Shown piece after piece: positions 62,847 to 64,000 of a DNA stretch of 64,000 nt. The DNA comes from Thermoflexibacter ruber. Its GTDB lineage: Bacteria > Bacteroidota > Bacteroidia > Cytophagales > Thermoflexibacteraceae. Within the stretch, counting starts at the first letter, position 1, and each line of letters opens with the position of its first letter. Under the pieces are notes generated by a model. The model was given only the letters and a program-made list of their open reading frames with translations. It was not told where the DNA came from and ran no database searches. Location: assembly GCF_900113045.1 (NCBI RefSeq), contig NZ_FONY01000011.1, positions 62,001-126,000 on the forward strand. The letters are read 5' to 3'. The position numbers and the translations under genes are program-made.

Positions 62847-63791
62847 ATGGAAGCAGAAGATACAAGGTCTATTAAACCATACCTACAACTCATGCGTCCT
62901 GCCAATATCATTACTGCGATTGCAGATATTTTAGCGGGGATATCCGTAAGTTTTTATTCTCCTTTTGCAACCGTAGTAGGTTCTGTCCTCCATGATTTTT
63001 GGAGAAGTTTCCGAATGACTTTTGCCTTACTCGATGTTTTTGCTTTGGTTATTGCTACAATAGGGCTTTATGGAGGGGGAGTCGTCTTAAATGATTACTT
63101 TGATGCAGACTTAGACAAGGTAGAGCGTCCAGAAAGACCTATCCCAAGCGGAAAAGTCCCCAAAGAAAATGCCCTATTTTTAGGAGGAGGTTTATTACTG
63201 ATAGGAGTAATATTTGCCTTCAAGGTTTCTTGGCTAAGTGGTGTAATAGCTCTTGCAATAGCTTTGTTAGCAGTATTTTATGATTACAAAGGCAAGCACA
63301 TCGTTTGGTTTGCCCCTTTGAATATGGGGCTTTGCCGAGGTGGCAATCTTTTGTTAGGAGCGAGTATTCTTTCTAATAATGTGTATTCCTATTGGTGGTT
63401 GGCTTTTATTCCTGTGGTATATATCTCTGCGATTACCCTGATTAGCAGGGGAGAGGTGCATGGCGGCAATAAAAATACTCTACTCAAAGGCTTGGGAATG
63501 TACCTCGTAGTGATAGGGGCTTTGGGGGGCTTGCTGTATTTTTCCAGACATCCTTATACGGTGATTCCCTTCTTTTTTCTTTTTGCGTATTTTATTTTTC
63601 CCCCATTGATGAAGGCGATAGACCAACCTAAACCTGCCAACATTCGACAAGCAGTAAAGAGTGGGGTCATTTCATTAATCCTATTGAATGCTACCTTAAC
63701 GGTGATTTTTTCTAATATTTGGTTCGCATTGCTTGTCTTAGCTTTGTTACCTATATCCAGAGGATTAGCTAAAAAATTTGCTGTTACATAG
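62847..63791 (+). CDS. UbiA-family prenyltransferase, EboC-like
   Basis: The 314-residue protein has seven to nine membrane spans and both Asp-rich motifs: NDYFDADLDKVERPERPIPS near 93 (the NDxxDxxxD prenyl-diphosphate site) and a second less regular site around VFYDYKGKHIVWFAP. The opening LMRPANIITAIADILAG and the first motif fit the EboC group of UbiA-like proteins, which in other bacteria sit in the ebo cluster for exporting scytonemin or other metabolites to the periplasm. No ebo partner is visible before the window ends, so this is a family-level call. Confidence 0.75.
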   Translation: MEAEDTRSIKPYLQLMRPANIITAIADILAGISVSFYSPFATVVGSVLHDFWRSFRMTFALLDVFALVIATIGLYGGGVVLNDYFDADLDKVERPERPIPSGKVPKENALFLGGGLLLIGVIFAFKVSWLSGVIALAIALLAVFYDYKGKHIVWFAPLNMGLCRGGNLLLGASILSNNVYSYWWLAFIPVVYISAITLISRGEVHGGNKNTLLKGLGMYLVVIGALGGLLYFSRHPYTVIPFFFLFAYFIFPPLMKAIDQPKPANIRQAVKSGVISLILLNATLTVIFSNIWFALLVLALLPISRGLAKKFAVT

Positions 63792-63837
63792 CTATTTTCG
63801 GATTATCTTAACAATTATGTTTAGTATAAGATAAGTT

Positions 63838-64000
63838 ATGAGTACGGAACTAATCAAATATCTCACTGTTTTTGCTTGGACAATGGTCAAGTTCATTTTT
63901 GGACCTGTTTTGTCTGCTCTTTTTAATATTTCTTTTCTCCCCGCAGTGCTTCTTACAGTAGGGGGTATGATGGCTTCGGTTGTTCTTTTCACTTTTGCGG
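63838..64000 (+). CDS. Small membrane protein, 3' truncated by the window edge
   Basis: An ATG at 63838 opens a frame that runs to the right edge without a stop (54 full codons). It reads MSTELIKYLTVFAWTMVKFI then FGPVLSALFNISFLPAVLLT and GGMMASVVLFTFA, that is, two hydrophobic spans. I cannot assign a family from this fragment. An AT-only 8-bp inverted repeat (TTATCTTA/TAAGATAA) lies just upstream. Confidence 0.5.
   Translation, partial: MSTELIKYLTVFAWTMVKFIFGPVLSALFNISFLPAVLLTVGGMMASVVLFTFA

Overview
The window is about 64 kb of AT-rich chromosomal DNA (my impression is high-30s percent G+C) from a member of the Bacteroidota, most likely class Cytophagia; the finer placement is inference. 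The signs are: start codons without consistent Shine-Dalgarno sequences; many candidate promoters with the Bacteroidota -7 box TAnnTTTG; an ATP synthase A subunit with a secreted-looking, His-rich N-terminus; 3-hydroxyanthranilate dioxygenase of the kynurenine route to NAD; a TonB-dependent receptor; a short CarB; and a metY-metX pair behind a SAM riboswitch. I see no rRNA, tRNA, CRISPR array, insertion sequence or prophage. Most of the window is housekeeping and envelope genes, with a few accessory cassettes.

Layout. 1-5.7 kb: end of a beta-propeller/phosphoesterase protein, a NUDIX hydrolase, ribD, a tandem universal stress protein and a RIC/YtfE-like di-iron protein. 5.7-17.4 kb: a long run of minus-strand genes: a lipoprotein and an SDR enzyme; then a twin-AAA+ ATPase, an inactive-looking M16 peptidase homologue, a GAF histidine kinase and a diheme cytochrome; then a secreted coiled-coil protein, 3-hydroxyanthranilate dioxygenase and a dipeptide epimerase. 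17.5-22.2 kb: a BlaI-type repressor with three near-identical operators, a serine hydrolase and a BlaR1-type M56 membrane peptidase, closed by a strong terminator. 22.2-36.1 kb: TonB receptor, a 1380-residue SNF2 helicase, a broken Uma2 nuclease gene, a fructosamine-kinase-like gene, a 1471-residue AsmA/YhdP-like protein and a Ycf48-like protein.

36.3-43.7 kb: atpBEFHA, without atpG, converges on metX-metY. The metY leader carries a SAM-I riboswitch followed by a 41-codon reading frame ending in Cys-Met-Met-Cys5. I consider this the most interesting object in the window, because it looks like a second, translation-based sulfur sensor stacked on the riboswitch. 43.8-48.2 kb: a candidate terminated leader, carB (lacking the C-terminal allosteric domain), an SDR and a WbuC cupin. 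48.2-50.8 kb: a three-gene coiled-coil cassette that looks like a split form of larger OmpA-linked proteins, next to a peptidoglycan-binding protein. 51-54.4 kb: an MFS hexuronate-type transporter and a HipA-like kinase overlapping a partner gene. 54.4-64 kb: mutS, a class C serine hydrolase, another MFS transporter, a concentrative nucleoside transporter, an MscS channel, an EboC-like UbiA prenyltransferase and the start of a small membrane protein.

Limits: calls rest on motif recognition by eye; no database search, structure prediction or folding calculation was run. Promoter and terminator calls are pattern matches only.
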